Source of the DNA: Episyrphus balteatus
Lineage: Eukaryota > Arthropoda > Insecta > Diptera > Syrphidae
Assembly: GCF_945859705.1 (NCBI RefSeq)
Contig: NC_079136.1
Span: forward strand, 77,624,867 to 77,688,866
Direction of reading: 5' to 3'
Length of the DNA: 64,000 nt
The notes beneath the pieces are model-generated. The model did no database searches. It had not been told where the DNA came from and saw only the letters and a list, made by a program, of their open reading frames with translations. Position numbers and translations under genes: made by a program. The first letter of the stretch is position 1. Each line of letters starts with the position of its first letter. Shown here in pieces: positions 46,068 through 57,812 of this stretch.

Positions 46068-47941
46068 ATGTCCAACGAAAACCAACATTTAACATACATC
46101 ACAAATGTACTTATTAAAGAAATTGAGAAGAAATTGCTGCCCGATAAACTTTTGGACTTCAAAATCGAGCATTCCACTGGTTTAGATGGATTTATGTCAG
46201 CGTTATATACAATAAATTTAAAAATTATTGATGATAACACCAAAAAGTAAGTTTTAAAAATATATAACACATTTTTATGATATAGTTACTTCCATTTTGG
46301 ACCTATGAAGAAAATTTCAAAAATATCAGTTAAATTTTAACGCCATCTACGTACTAGTCTTTAAGATTGGAGTTTCTCAAAATTCTAAATGTGATAGATG
46401 AGCACATCCAAGAATTTGGATGTTTAGGGTTATTATTAATAAGAGACTATTTTCAGAGAACGGTCCCAAAACCTCATTGCTAAATTTATGAAAGGTGATG
46501 AACATTTTAGAGTATCAAGTAGATGTTATATTCAGTTTGCAAATGAGATATTGATTTATTCGCAAGTTATACCTTATTATGAAGAAGTACTTTCGAAAGC
46601 GAATGTTGAAACTATTAAAGCTGAACATTGGATTCCAAAGGTTTACGTAGCGCAATATGGGACCATAAAAGGTTAATTATTATATATTTATTTGATATAC
46701 ATAAAATGTTTTCCTATAAAGTATTTTAACACAATAATTTCTTTGTTTAGGACTCAGTGATAATGGAACAACTTCAAGTGAGAGTATTTTAGTTTTAGAG
46801 CATTTGAAAGAAAAAGGTTATCGAATGGGACCCCGATTGTATTTAGATAAACCTCACATGTTAGCAATGTTTAAACCACTTGCAGAATACCATGCAATGA
46901 CTTATGCTCTAAGAATTAAAAAAGATGCAAAATTGAAAGAATTAATTAAAAGCGTCGTCCCATTGCCATTTGTTGAAACTGCTGATTCAGTTAACAATTT
47001 TTATGACCCAATATATAGAGTAGCTTTTGATCGATTTTTTAATTACTTTGAGCGTTGCAAATTAAGTATTATTTCACCTGAGAACTCGGATGATGTAAAA
47101 TTGGAAGAAAACATCAACAGGTTAATCAAGAATTATAAAAAAGCTCCAACAAAATTATTGGAATTAATAAGAACTATTCGTGATGAAGATGATAAGAAAT
47201 ATGCTGCAATATTACATGGCGATTTCAATCGAAATAATGTCATGTTTCAATATAAAGAGGGTGATGATAATCCCCTGGACTGCAAACTGATCGATTTTCA
47301 GGTATGTGCTTAGAAAAAAATATTTCATCCATGGTTCAGCCAAATCCATGCTTGAACCAAACTTGGACCAAATTAAATTCCTAAACCAAGGCTGAACCAC
47401 ATTTGTACAACTTGTCCTAAAAAGTGCTTTCTAATATGCTGTTTTTAGGAACTTCGCTACGGGACACCCGCTATTGATTTGAGTTTTGCTATGTTTATGA
47501 ATATGGAGCCGTCAATTCGCAATGAATTCTGGATGGAACTACTGGTGGCTTACCATAAAACACTTTATAATACAATGTCAGCAGTTTTAAAACCCAGTGA
47601 TGAAGAAACTCGAAAAAGCTTAGAATCATACTCGTAAGATTTACTTAAATTTTTATATGAAAGTATGGTTTTCAACATTGTTTTTTATTTATAGGTTTGA
47701 TAACTTTTACAAACACTTTTCAAAGTATGCATTTTATGGTGTTATGATTTGTATGCATTTTCTACCATGGCTTTGCGGAACTGAAGAAGAACTGAATATA
47801 CTTTCACAAGAGTTTGAACGTGATGTACATGGTGAAAAATTTTATAAATATTCTTTTTCGGCTGGTGGCGATGAAGCCAACAAGAGAATATTTGAACTAT
47901 TTAAGCACGCCAGTAAAAATGGATACATGAATATTATATAA
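46068..47941 (+). CDS. EcKinase-like (CHK/DUF227 family) protein
   Basis: Five exons: 46068-46246, 46457-46671, 46751-47301, 47449-47633 and 47695-47941, with GT-AG borders and consistent phases, giving 458 residues. The family (ecdysteroid kinase-like, related to choline and aminoglycoside kinases) phosphorylates small hydroxylated molecules; insect members act on ecdysteroids or are linked to detoxification. Visible family features are the N-lobe ELIYSQVIPYYEEVL-type helix (here EILIYSQVIPYYEEVL), the catalytic loop LHGDFNRNNVMF at about residue 287, the metal-binding DFQ at the end of exon 3, ELRYGTPAIDLSFAMF just after, and the C-terminal region. All key residues are present and the frame is intact, so it is probably an active enzyme. 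The substrate cannot be deduced. It is single here, although such genes often occur in clusters. Confidence 0.9.
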
Positions 47942-48650
47942 ATAAACAAATACATTGTTATAATTTTTCATGCGATGTTATTTTATAAATAATGTCAATA
48001 TAAATAAATTTATTTTTAAACTCATTTTTAAACTTTTGGAAGGGAAGAAAAACAAGGAAAATATTTAAGATCCAAGTGGTTAATTCTTTAAGGAGAAAAC
48101 CTTGTTAATCAAAAATTCAAAAGAGCTGATAAACACCCGTACCGTAGGTATTGCGAATGTCAATTATCAATATTGATAGTTGTTAAATACGTAAATTTGA
48201 TATTTTAAAATAAAATGATTTATGGGAAAACTAGTCCATTTTTTAACGGATTTTTTTTAATTAGATTTCAATTAATAAAGGGATAATTTTAATTTTTGTC
48301 AAATATCAATTGATATGTTGCAAATCGCAATAAAGGTGATACACCCTTATTTTATTATTAATTAGTATATGAAAAATGAGATATATTGGGAGTTTTGTTT
48401 CTTTCAGAATTTACTGTTTGATATGTGAATCTGCTTCGTAATTTATTTCCAGAGAACCAAAATCCTTTGCCATTGTTCACCTAATACCTAAATTTCCACA
48501 AATTTTCAGTCGGAACTCGTAAATTCCAAGAGGAAACTTTCATGGTCAAAGGGAAATTTTTATTCGCAATAGCCCCAACACTGCTCTTGGAGTCAAGAAA
48601 AGTGCACAGGACAGTAAAAAGTAAGTGACAAATGAGTGAAAACTCTCAAA
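47942..48650. other. 3' flank of the EcKinase-like gene
   Basis: AATAAA begins at 47940, overlapping the stop codon, and related A-rich signals follow. Near 48500-48580 a degenerate MITE of the 17032 family (ATTCGCAATAGCCCC tip) is present. No gene is visible. Confidence 0.45.
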
Positions 48651-48661
48651 TTTTTCGCTAG

Positions 48662-48830
48662 AGCTGCGTACTGAGAAACGAAAAGCAAAACGAAATTTTG
48701 TATGGAAAATTTTTTTCGCTTCAGCAGCGTACTAGGCTTGAAAAACGAAAAGCAAAACGAAATTTTTCGTTAAAGATTTCGTTAACGAAATTTTGTATGG
48801 AAAATTTCGTTTCTCTTCAGCAGCGTACTA
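48662..48830. mobile_element. Small inverted-repeat element with internal duplication
   Basis: The block ACGAAAAGCAAAACGAAATT occurs twice in direct order (about 48679 and 48742), and TTTTGTATGGAAAATTT also occurs twice. The ends GCTGCGTACTGAGAAACGAA and TTTCGTTTCTCTTCAGCAGC then GTACT are inverted. The centre holds TTTCGTTAACGAAA. It is probably a MITE with partial duplication. Confidence 0.55.
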
Positions 48831-48863
48831 TGCTTAAATCAGAAGAAAATGGTAGAGACATAA

Positions 48864-49984
48864 AGGCTTGGCCACACTGGAGGGTATGCGGTAGCGGTAC
48901 AGGTAGCGGTGAGGATACTTGTATGAAAAAAATTCCAAACTGACACATCAACGTTCAGGTGTGGAATTTTTTTAGTACAAATATCGTTACCGCCAGTGGC
49001 GTACGTTGAGTCGCCGGGGCCCCGGGGTAAGACTAAATTTTGGGGCCCCTTTGATATTTGGGAACCCCTTAGTTAAAAAAAAAATTACGTATACGCCATA
49101 CGTTTTTTTTTGTATGGCTTATTTATTTTTAGGTTTATTTTTATGTTTTAATATGTTCGTAATGCATTTTGCTATACTTACTTAAAATGTCTCTCATAAA
49201 AGTAGTAAACACTTGTACTAGGGGCCCCCAAAATTAAATATTTAGGGATCCCTAAAATAAAAATTTTTTTAGCTTAGAATTGATAGTTCTTGGGGCCTCT
49301 GTTCTGAAGTAATAAATACATATTTTATTTTCCATCATCAGAAATATTTTTTTTTATTTTGGGGCCCTTGAAAAATTATTTTTAGAGCCTCAAAATTAAG
49401 TGCTTAGAGGCCCCTAAAATATAATATAATTTTTTTGGAGCCAAGAATTAATAGGTATTGGGGCCTCTGTTCTGAAGTAATATTCGGAATGCCACCAATA
49501 ACGTAATGTTTTTATTTTGGGCCCTGATGTATTTATGTTGGGGACCCTGAATTTATATTTAATTTTCCATTTGTTTGTTTTGAACCACTTTTGAAGATCC
49601 TCAAATAATATTTTTTTGCTTTTTTTTTGGGCCCCTAATGTATTATTTGTGGTGGCAAAGATTTTTCAAGTAATATTTTTTGGGGCCCTTAGATAAAATT
49701 ATAATTTTTCTTTTAAAAAAGCAGTTTATTTTTTTTTTGGGGCCCCTGGGGTAACTTTTTTTAAAAATCAATATGCATATATTGTGTGGCTACCAATGCA
49801 TTATACATTACACTGAATGACATACTTCGTAACTCAATTTATGCTAACAGTTTTTTTCCCTGCATTGTCTCCAGTGGGGGCCCTGGGGTCAGTCGGGGGC
49901 CCCGGGGCACCGCCCCGCTTGCCCCAAGGGAGTGTACGCCCCTGGTTACCGCTGTACCGCATACCCTCCGGTGTGGCCAAGCCT
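48864..49984. mobile_element. MITE with AGGCTTGGCCACAC ends, hosting a hAT insertion
   Basis: The left end AGGCTTGGCCACACTGGAGG then GTATGCGGTAGCGGTAC is matched by GTACCGCATACCCTCCGGTG then TGGCCAAGCCT on the right. TAA flanks both sides (48861-48863 and 49985-49987). The duplicated neighbour at 50041-50108 has the same target with a single TAA, which proves the insertion and its 3-bp duplication. A TAA duplication fits PIF/Harbinger. Without the hAT insertion it is about 160 bp. Confidence 0.9.
48994..49944. mobile_element. hAT-type non-autonomous element, 951 bp
   Basis: The ends are CAGTGGCGTACGTTGAG and AGTGTACGCCCCTG. The flanks are the exact 8-bp duplication GTTACCGC (48986-48993 and 49945-49952), created in the arm of the host MITE. 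The interior has many copies of GGGGCCC-type motifs in AT-rich DNA and no transposase frame. Confidence 0.92.
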
Positions 49985-50208
49985 TAAAGCGTCAATACGT
50001 TAACGTACGTATGCCGTAGTTCGATCCCTGAATTTTAGCAATGGTAGAGACATAAAGCGTCAATACGTTAACGTACGTATGCCGTAGTTCGATCCCTGAA
50101 TTTTAGCAAGAGTTTCTTTTCCTCTTTTATATTTTTTCGAACAAATAAATTTGAAAACTGAAGAAAAAAAAGGAATGTGTGTATTTTGTTGATTGTGTGC
50201 GTATTCAT

Positions 50209-50369
50209 TAGCCCCGGTGGCGTTCCATTGGAGGTGGTAGTTTACTCATGAGTAGATCTAGTACTAGAATTAACACATGATCTTCTACTCGAGGATATAG
50301 GAATGTGTAGTTGTTGTACTAGATTTCTACTCACGAGTATAAACTACCACCTCCAATGGAAGAGGGCTA
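50209..50369. mobile_element. 161-bp foldback MITE
   Basis: The block TTCCATTGGAGGTGGTAGTT then TACTCATGAGTAGA is followed, inverted, by TCTACTCACGAGTATAAACT then ACCACCTCCAATGGAA. The outer ends TAGCCCC and GGGCTA are also inverted. A fragment (TACTCATGAGTAGATG) of the same family appears at about 53769. Confidence 0.8.
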
Positions 50370-51914
50370 TTATCATTAGTAGATAAATAAATTTGAAGTG
50401 TGTACCAGCGATGAATTAATAATTTTCATAGGTGGAAACTGGAGATGTGTTCATCTTCATATTCACTTCACCAGAAGTATGTACTATGCTTAAACCCTAT
50501 TAATGCCGAATTTACACGAGTCGATTTTGGCCGTGTGGCGAAGCGTCAACAGCCAACTTGTTAATGAAAGAAATACAATCGAGCATTATGTCAAAGTCAA
50601 AATAATAAAAATAAAAATAAAAAAATTCAAGGAAAAACATCAGAAAATAAGTTTTAAAACAAAAAAATTAATTTCTTTCAAGATTTCGTTGTGCTATTTT
50701 TGTATGAAAAAACCTAATGTAAGCTCGCCTTTACTTTCACATAACATCCCTGTTCATATAAAATGGCTGTCAATCTGACATTTCTCCAAACAAAAAAGTC
50801 AACAAAATGCCATGCAGCTGTCATTTTCCATTTACTTGGTAGATATAGCAAAATAATTAAAATTTGAAAGTTCAAGTAAGTAGATGGTGGTGTGGAAAAT
50901 TTAATTAAAGAAGAAAAATAAAAATATATATTTCTTGCAAATGGAATAAATAAGTTTTTTTGTGTCATAAATATTCTATAACTAGTATATCGTAAGTTAA
51001 TTTAAAAAAAGTTGTTTATATTGTTTAAAAAGTTCACCATAAAAGATTTTGAAAAATTACATCCCGAAATAGATGTGGCGACTGGCGAGTGTGTTGTTCA
51101 TTTTTTTTTTATCTCAACAACGCAATTGGTTATACCTACATCTTTTTTTCAAATTGGTTTTGAAAGTAATTTCAATATTAATCTTTTTCTGTCCATGTGT
51201 ATAATTGGTGATATAACGTCCTCTGATTGAATTGCCGTTTCCTTTAAGAGTCTAGATAGTATACGAATCTTTTTGTGATGAGTTTTTTCGTACGCACATA
51301 TCTATATTATATTTTAATTGCTAGTTTGATTATTTTGCCCATTTTTGCTCATTCTGAGTTTTCTTGCGCAATTAAATTTAACAAATTTTGCCGCAATATT
51401 TGTTGATTTAGGATGTAAGAAAATGTAGTATATTTTCTATTCACTTTTAACTGATTGCTCTAATGTGAATGTGGAATTCGTAAGATATCAGTTTATCTTT
51501 GGGGCTGTCGTACCTACTTCTATAATGAAAAATCCATAATGAGTATTTCTACTTATCACAGTGTACAAATATTTTTGTTATTTTGCACAAGTATATTTAC
51601 TAGGGATTTGAATTAACAAAAATAAGTAATAAACTAATTAAAAAAGTATCATATTATGACTAACTAAAAATGTGTAAACATAGCCAACCTTGACGCTTCA
51701 CCTAGACTAGATATTAAACTTTAGTATGTCTCAATTTTTCAATATTGATTCATCTCATGAATCCAAAGATTTATGAAAGTCGTTAATTTTCCCCTTCAGA
51801 AAGGTCAATGAAAATTCATATTCATTATTTTCCTTAAAAGGGGATTATACATGGGGATTATAAATATCAACACAATATTTTTATTTATTTATTGGTCATT
51901 GTTGATTCTTGATA
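50370..51914. other. Intergenic DNA, no supported gene
   Basis: A loosely matched inverted pair (GGCGAAGCGTCAACAGCCAA near 50535 and TTGACGCTTCACC near 51690) may mark an old element. Open frames at 50503 and 51012 do not look real. Confidence 0.35.
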
Positions 51915-52968
51915 CAGTAGAATTTGTTTATAACGACCACGGGTAACAAATTTTCGTAGTTATAAGCAGATGTCGCTATATTCGAATGAAAAAAAAAAAA
52001 AAAATAAAAATAATAATATAATTTATGTTATACATATGTACCTATCTTCAATTATACATATCTTTTCTTTTCGTCAACAGTAAAGACACTGTCTTAGCCG
52101 CTTCTAACAAAAACCGGAGTTTATCCTATTCTAATAACACTGGATAAACTCGAGTCTTAGTTAAACTGGGGTCTAAAAGTGACTATGAATTTGCCCCATT
52201 GATTTTTCCCGAAATTGAAAGAATAAATCGAGTTTTTACCTTATATCAACTTAGTTCTCAATAATAATAATAATAACCGAAATGTCGTTATAACCTAAGT
52301 CACTTTATGCGAATTATACTTACGTTGACCATATTTCTAGGAGCGAATCCCGGGACAAATAAAAAATTCGTTGGATCGTTTTGAAAACATTGGTTTTTCA
52401 AAAAAAAAAAAAAAAGATAATTAAATGAGTTTTCATAATTTTTTCTTATATTAATATCAAGATTTCGTAATAGATTTTATGGGAGAATTTTCCTTGAAAT
52501 CATTTAAGTCGTTTACGAGGAAGTCAGAAATCAAGAAAATTGTTTTATTTTATAAAAGGTTCTTTTAAGAAAATATTTTTTTAATCAAAATTGTGAAAGC
52601 TAGTTTTGAAATATAGCTGGGATCTTTCCTCTTTCATATGTTGTTTATTATTCGAAAACAATTTTCTGGTTTAGCTTTTCCACCTGACAAACACAAGCTG
52701 GAACTAAATAATCGAGGATTTTTTTTTTTAACTATTCGAAAAATTAAAAAAAAAAAAAATTATTTTCCAACCAATGTTTTCTTGTTTTCCCAGAGTATTT
52801 AAAGTTTTGAATACAAAAATCAGAGAAATACGGGACAATCACGGGACAAATTACAAAATACGGGACACTTATACGTCTCGGGTTTCTTAAATAAAAATCC
52901 AGGACAAGCATACGAAACACGGGACAGTCCCAAATAAACAGGGACGGATAGTCACCGTAATTATACTG
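51915..52968. mobile_element. pogo-like MITE interrupted by a hAT element
   Basis: It starts CAGTAGAATTTGTTTATAAC with TA before it (51913-51914) and ends ATTATACTG with TA after it (52969-52970). Inner blocks TTATAAGCAGATGTCGCTAT and CGAAATGTCGTTATAACC match the smaller copy at 21803-21995. The right terminal repeat is split by the insertion at 52321-52959. Confidence 0.8.
52321..52959. mobile_element. hAT-type element, 639 bp, in the pogo MITE end
   Basis: The ends TACGTTGACCATATTTC and GGATAGTCACCGTA are inverted with some differences. The flanks are the exact 8-bp ATTATACT (52313-52320 and 52960-52967). Sub-terminal GGGAC motifs (CCCGGGACAAAT on the left, GGGACAGTCCCAAATAAAC on the right) recur in both halves. 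There is no transposase. Confidence 0.88.
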
Positions 52969-52999
52969 TACCTAATTATACTGTAAATAATTTGTTTTA

Positions 53000-54395
53000 A
53001 TTTAAACTGCATTATCTTTCATTCGAACCTTTTAATTAATCAACTTGGACTTTACAAAATCAGTCATGCCAGGATGCGATTTGGTTTTATCTAAAAATGA
53101 TCTTTTACCCATTGTGTATCAATGGTGCTACGCAAAAAGGACTATGAGAGATTGGCCCTTTTTCCGCAAGACCATTGATTTATTTACTCACTATTAAATT
53201 CTATAGTAATGTATTCAAAACCCTCTCACAACCTCTCTTCTGTTTCATTCATAACTGTTACAAAGACAAAGTTAAGATAAATAGACATGCATTGCATAAT
53301 GCGATATGCCTCGAAAAGTAACCAGTCAATGTTGATTTCTAACTGTCTCGCAGCTCGCAGGTTAACAGTGTCAATTTGTTTTCTTTTATGAATTATTCTT
53401 TTATGTTTCGCTTTCATTGATTTATGAAAAGTTTTTTATGTAAACATAAGAGACCAATAACCAATCACTATAATAAAAGAGTCATTTGCATTATGATTTG
53501 TTGTAGATATTAGTTCCCATCAGCCAACTAGCCGCAGACCACAAGACAAATAATATGGAAGTAATAAAGTATCTGCGGTGTTTTATTTATACTATGCTTA
53601 AAGATTAAAGCATTACATGTCAATGTAATTATTTTTAGTTCAATACTCTCAAAAGATTTTTTTAACAATGTTTTAATAAACATTTGTTTACTTTGGACTG
53701 ACACAAAAGCCATATTTCTACTATAATGGCACGTAGACAAGGTATTATTGTTCCTTCAGTCTGATAGATTACTCATGAGTAGATGAAAACGGTAAAATAA
53801 TAAAAAGGGAACTCTCTTTGCATGAGTTTTGTTATAACATGAACGTATTGTGCAACTAAGGAAAACTCGATTATAATACTAATTTTAGGGTTGGAAGCTT
53901 AAATTTTCCCAGTTAAAAAGAAATCGCCGCAGTAGAAGTCCAAAATTACATTTAAAGAGGTCGAAATTTTTTAATAAATAACTTTTGCTTTCTCATTTTG
54001 TTTAATTTTAACAAGTATTAAAAATAAGACCATTGTTTAGAAATAAGTTAAGGTTTAAGACCTTATTTATATTCAATGTTTTTTTTTGAGAAAAAGTAAT
54101 TTTATTATAGTATACATAGTAGGTAAATAAATTACATAATTTTAAATCAATCACAAATACTTACATACATACTGTATAATCTAAAAAGAAACAATAATTG
54201 AAAATGACATACATACATACATTTTTGCTTAATGTATTTTTGACTTCATTTTTTCCGAATCTGAGATCATTTCATCCCACTCCTAAAAATTTCAAAAATT
54301 GCTAAATTAAGAACAGAAAATATGAAAATCGGCATTTTGTTATAGCATTTTCTTTAGTTAATATATTTTCTTATTACTTATTATAAGTAATGTAA
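53000..54395. other. Intergenic DNA, no supported gene
   Basis: This is AT-rich, with a fragment of the 50209 foldback family near 53769. Short open frames at 53226-53740 (-) look like chance. Confidence 0.4.
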
Positions 54396-54680
54396 GATCC
54401 CCCACACTACAGACTTTCTATCGTTAGTCTTTTAGTCGGGTTGGGTTGATATAGTGTGTGCACAGTCAGCTGACTAAACTGTCAAGTCGGTAGCAAATAT
54501 TTTAGTTTGAAGGCAATAGGGTTTCACAAAACATTTTTTTTTCTGATCGTACAAACTTTTTGATCGACCGATACTTAATCGTTGTAGTGTGCGGACTTTC
54601 ATATACATGTTTTTATACTGAATTAGAGAACGACTAAACTGTCGGCCGATAAAAAGCTTGTTGTAAGCGGGGTACATCAT
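54396..54680. mobile_element. Degenerate inverted-repeat element
   Basis: GATCCCCCACACTACAGACT then TTCTATCG near 54396 is loosely complementary to CGATAAAAAGCTTGTTGTAA then GCGGGGTACATC near 54646. Internal GTAGTGTGCGGAC is an extra inverted piece of the left end. The element is old and diverged. Confidence 0.4.
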
Positions 54681-54761
54681 TGTTTTACTCTGCTAACAAA
54701 GCATTTAAAAATTACTTAAAAAAAAAAAAAGAAAAAATGTCAAACTTACAGTAGAGAAAAT

Positions 54762-55214
54762 GGGCAGGTTCAGAAACGTTAGGCACTAAATATTTAGGTA
54801 ATTTCTCGGTCTCTGATTGGTCAGCTGTCAAAAAAAATCTTTCCAATTCAGGTAATTTTATTGGAAAGCTAACTGGAAAGTTAGGCAAGAAAATTTTCCC
54901 TAAAAATTTAGGAAAGTTTTTTTTATCAAAATGACAGCAGATTGTTTTGAATTAAAGAAATAATTTAGCAAAATTAAATTTATTTGTGTAAAAAACGAGT
55001 AAAAAGTGCATTATCGGTTATAATTAATATTATTTATTCATTAAAGTTAAGTAAAATTTGGTGTATTCCCCATGCGATCGGTAAAATACTTAAGTAAATT
55101 TTGAAATTTGACAATAGCATCATATCCAAACTAATTTAGTCAATTTCCTCAAATTTCCGTTCAGAAAATGACGTTGCCTAAATATCTAGTCCCTAATATT
55201 TCCTGAACGTGCCC
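54762..55214. mobile_element. 453-bp MITE with GGGCAGGTTCAG ends
   Basis: The left end GGGCAGGTTCAGAAACGTTA then GGCACTAAATATTTAGG is matched by CCTAAATATCTAGTCCCTAA then TATTTCCTGAACGTGCCC on the right. AAT flanks both sides (54759-54761 and 55215-55217), a 3-bp duplication. There is no coding content. Confidence 0.8.
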
Positions 55215-57085
55215 AATCAGTTTTGTTATTTCGTTTTTATATTCTAGTTTCAAATTTAAATTAAAACTCATCCTCTTATGTATTTATAATGATTCATTGC
55301 AAAAAAAAAAACATAAAACACATCTTATTTCACATCGCCTTATCTGTTTTTAAATGACAGAAGAATGTGCGATTACTAGCACGTAAATGATAATGCTTAT
55401 CCGAGTACAAACAAAAATAAACGTATGTATATGGTGTTGACATCCAGTATTTGTTGGCAAAAAAATAAAATGCTTTAAAGAGTGTCATTTACCGACATTA
55501 AAAAGGTAATATACATACATATAAATAACCATATAAAGTTTACTATTTGGTTTTGTTATTTTTTTTTTGTTTAATGTAAATTATTTTAGAAGACGTTACT
55601 CCTTTAACATGAAAAACGTTGAAAACGAATATATTCAAGTAAATTCATTAGTTCTGCTGAATTCGAACAAAATTCTTGTTCTTTTATGAAAATTCAAAAA
55701 TGTGTACCATCAATTCCATAGTTACAAAACAGGAATACTTCTTATAGTACATCCTAGATGATCTTTTGATAAGTCAAGAGGGGTCCTAGGTTTTAAAACT
55801 TCTTTGTTAGATTGTTAACCAGTTGATTCTTGCCTTTATAATGTGATTGCCTAGACTTTTGAAGTTTAGTCTTTTTCGGAATAGTATTATTATAGATTTT
55901 TTTTTGTTTCAACTTGTGTGGTGGCAAGTGGCAAATGTTGAGTGAATTAAGAAATTCAGTTGTGAATTAAATCCTCCCTGAGGTTGGTCTTTCATCGAGT
56001 CATGACTATAAAGCAAAGTCGGTACTACAATTGATTGAGGTGTTCAGATTTAGAGAAAATTATAGAGCTTCGGTTCTGAAATTAAGAATTTGACTCAATT
56101 AGAATCTAATCTCTTAAATTAAATCTAACACGAACCTAAGTAGCAGTGGATGTACTATAATACGCACTATAAACTGTATACAAATTAAATAATGTTCTCT
56201 TCGGTTGATTGTCTTATCAAAGTTAATCTAAATATTTTGAAAAATTCGGAACAGAATGGAATATTTAGTTGCTTGCTTTAGAAAAAAAAAATTGTATAGA
56301 TTTTTTAAAACAAAGTTCTTTTTTGTAAAATGAGTACACTGGTGAACAAGGTATTTACTACAGCTACAAAACCATACTTTTCCAATGGTCACAATTGGCA
56401 TTTATATGTTACAGGTCAAAAATATAGTTATTCTTTCTTTAAGTAATTATCTATGAAATTTTATGTACATATTCACATCGCGATGAGGAAATTATAAAAA
56501 AAAAATCACATTACAAATCGTACACCATTATAATCTTAACACGATAAAATGATATCACGACGTTTTTATGATAAGATAAAGTTTATAAAGAGTGTCTGAC
56601 ATTAAGAGCAATCTTATTTTATTTCATTTTATAATAAAAACACAGACACCACTTTCGTTCATACTTTTAAGCTAAGTGGTAATGTGGATTTTTTTTTATT
56701 CTATCCTATTAATTTGTAAAAAATATCAATGTAGTTAAGACGAGATTTTTCTGCCCTTAATGATCAACAGCTTTCCTTTTTATATTACTTGTGCCTTCGA
56801 AATTTCAATTTATGTATCTTCTTCTTCACAAAAATGACGTCAATTTATTTTATTTAACTTGTATAATCGTACATTCTAAGTAATGTTAATAAATAATTAC
56901 AAAAAATAAACTTTTGTTTTAGGTTTAACTTCAACTTACACGTCCAAGAGATTAATTTAAAATAATTAAAATATCCAAACTCACCATACATTACTTTCAA
57001 AGCTGTGATATTGAAAACGTTAAACGTTCTCTTCTCCAAAGAACAATATTTGTCTTATAAAATTTGATTGAAAAGGCGCAACAAT
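55215..57085. other. Intergenic DNA before the TMEM165-like gene
   Basis: AT-rich, no gene seen. The last part must contain the promoter and 5' UTR of the TMEM165-like gene, but I cannot point to a TATA box or initiator with confidence. Confidence 0.4.
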
Positions 57086-57812
57086 ATGTCGCAGAATCAA
57101 TCTTATTTCTGGCAAACAACCAGACACAATGTATATCTGAAACGGTCTGCTAAATACCACTTGATGATGGCTCTAATGGTGGTTCTAACATTTTCAACAG
57201 TATGTCTTGCAGAACATGAACCGAAATCTAATGATGAAACTGGAGTGTTACAAACGGAAGAAGAAACTGTAATTAAAAAAAAAAAAAAATAAATAAACAA
57301 AACAAAAATATTTGATTATTTACCCTTTTTCATTTTGTATCCTTTAGAAAATCCCGATCAATGCCGAAAGCCCACTGAAATCCAACAACATAAATGAACA
57401 AAATGTAGGCGATTCACCAATTGGACCGAAAATTGAAACACCAAGTACCAAGGGCACTACAAGTGCATCCAACCTTGGTTTCATTCATGCATTCATAGCA
57501 TCAATTTCAGTCATTTTAGTTAGTGAATTAGGCGATAAGACTTTTTTTATTGCTGCCATTATGGCAATGCGTCATGCAAGGCTAACAGTTTTTGTTGGAG
57601 CTATTGCCGCATTGGGTCTTATGACTGTACTCTCAGCAGTTTTTGGCATGGCAGCAACTATTATTCCTAGGGTTTATACATACTACATTTCAACAGCATT
57701 ATTTGCTATTTTCGGTTTAAAAATGCTCAAAGAAGGTTATTACATGAAAGCTACCGACGCACAAGAAGAATTGGAAGAAGTGCAATCAGATTTGAGGAAA
57801 CGAGAAGATGAG
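57086..57812 (+). CDS. TMEM165/GDT1-family cation transporter, N-terminal half
   Basis: Two exons are visible: 57086-57268 and 57348-57812, joined in phase 0, with a donor GAG|GTAAGT at the end, so the gene continues. Together they give 216 residues; family members are about 320. The order is a hydrophobic signal-like segment (MMALMVVLTFSTVCLA), a low-complexity luminal stretch, then the first UPF0016 repeat: FIHAFIASISVILVSELGDKT, containing the conserved E-x-G-D-K/R-T/S motif (ELGDKT) in a membrane helix, two more helices (LTVFVGAIAALGLMTVLSAV, YYISTALFAIFGLKMLKEGY) and the start of the charged loop (AQEELEEVQSDLRK). Such proteins exchange Ca/Mn for protons in the Golgi and support glycosylation. 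The second repeat with its EWGDR-type motif was not found up to 64000, so the next exon is either beyond the window or overlooked. Confidence 0.9.

Larger units (their letters stand above)
48849..50108. repeat. 68-bp tandem duplication, first copy split by the MITE
   Basis: The unit ATGGTAGAGACATAA...GAATTTTAGCA is present intact at 50041-50108. The first copy is 48849-48863 plus 49985-50040, interrupted by the 1.1-kb nested element. The parts are identical by eye, so the duplication or the insertion is young. Confidence 0.9.
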
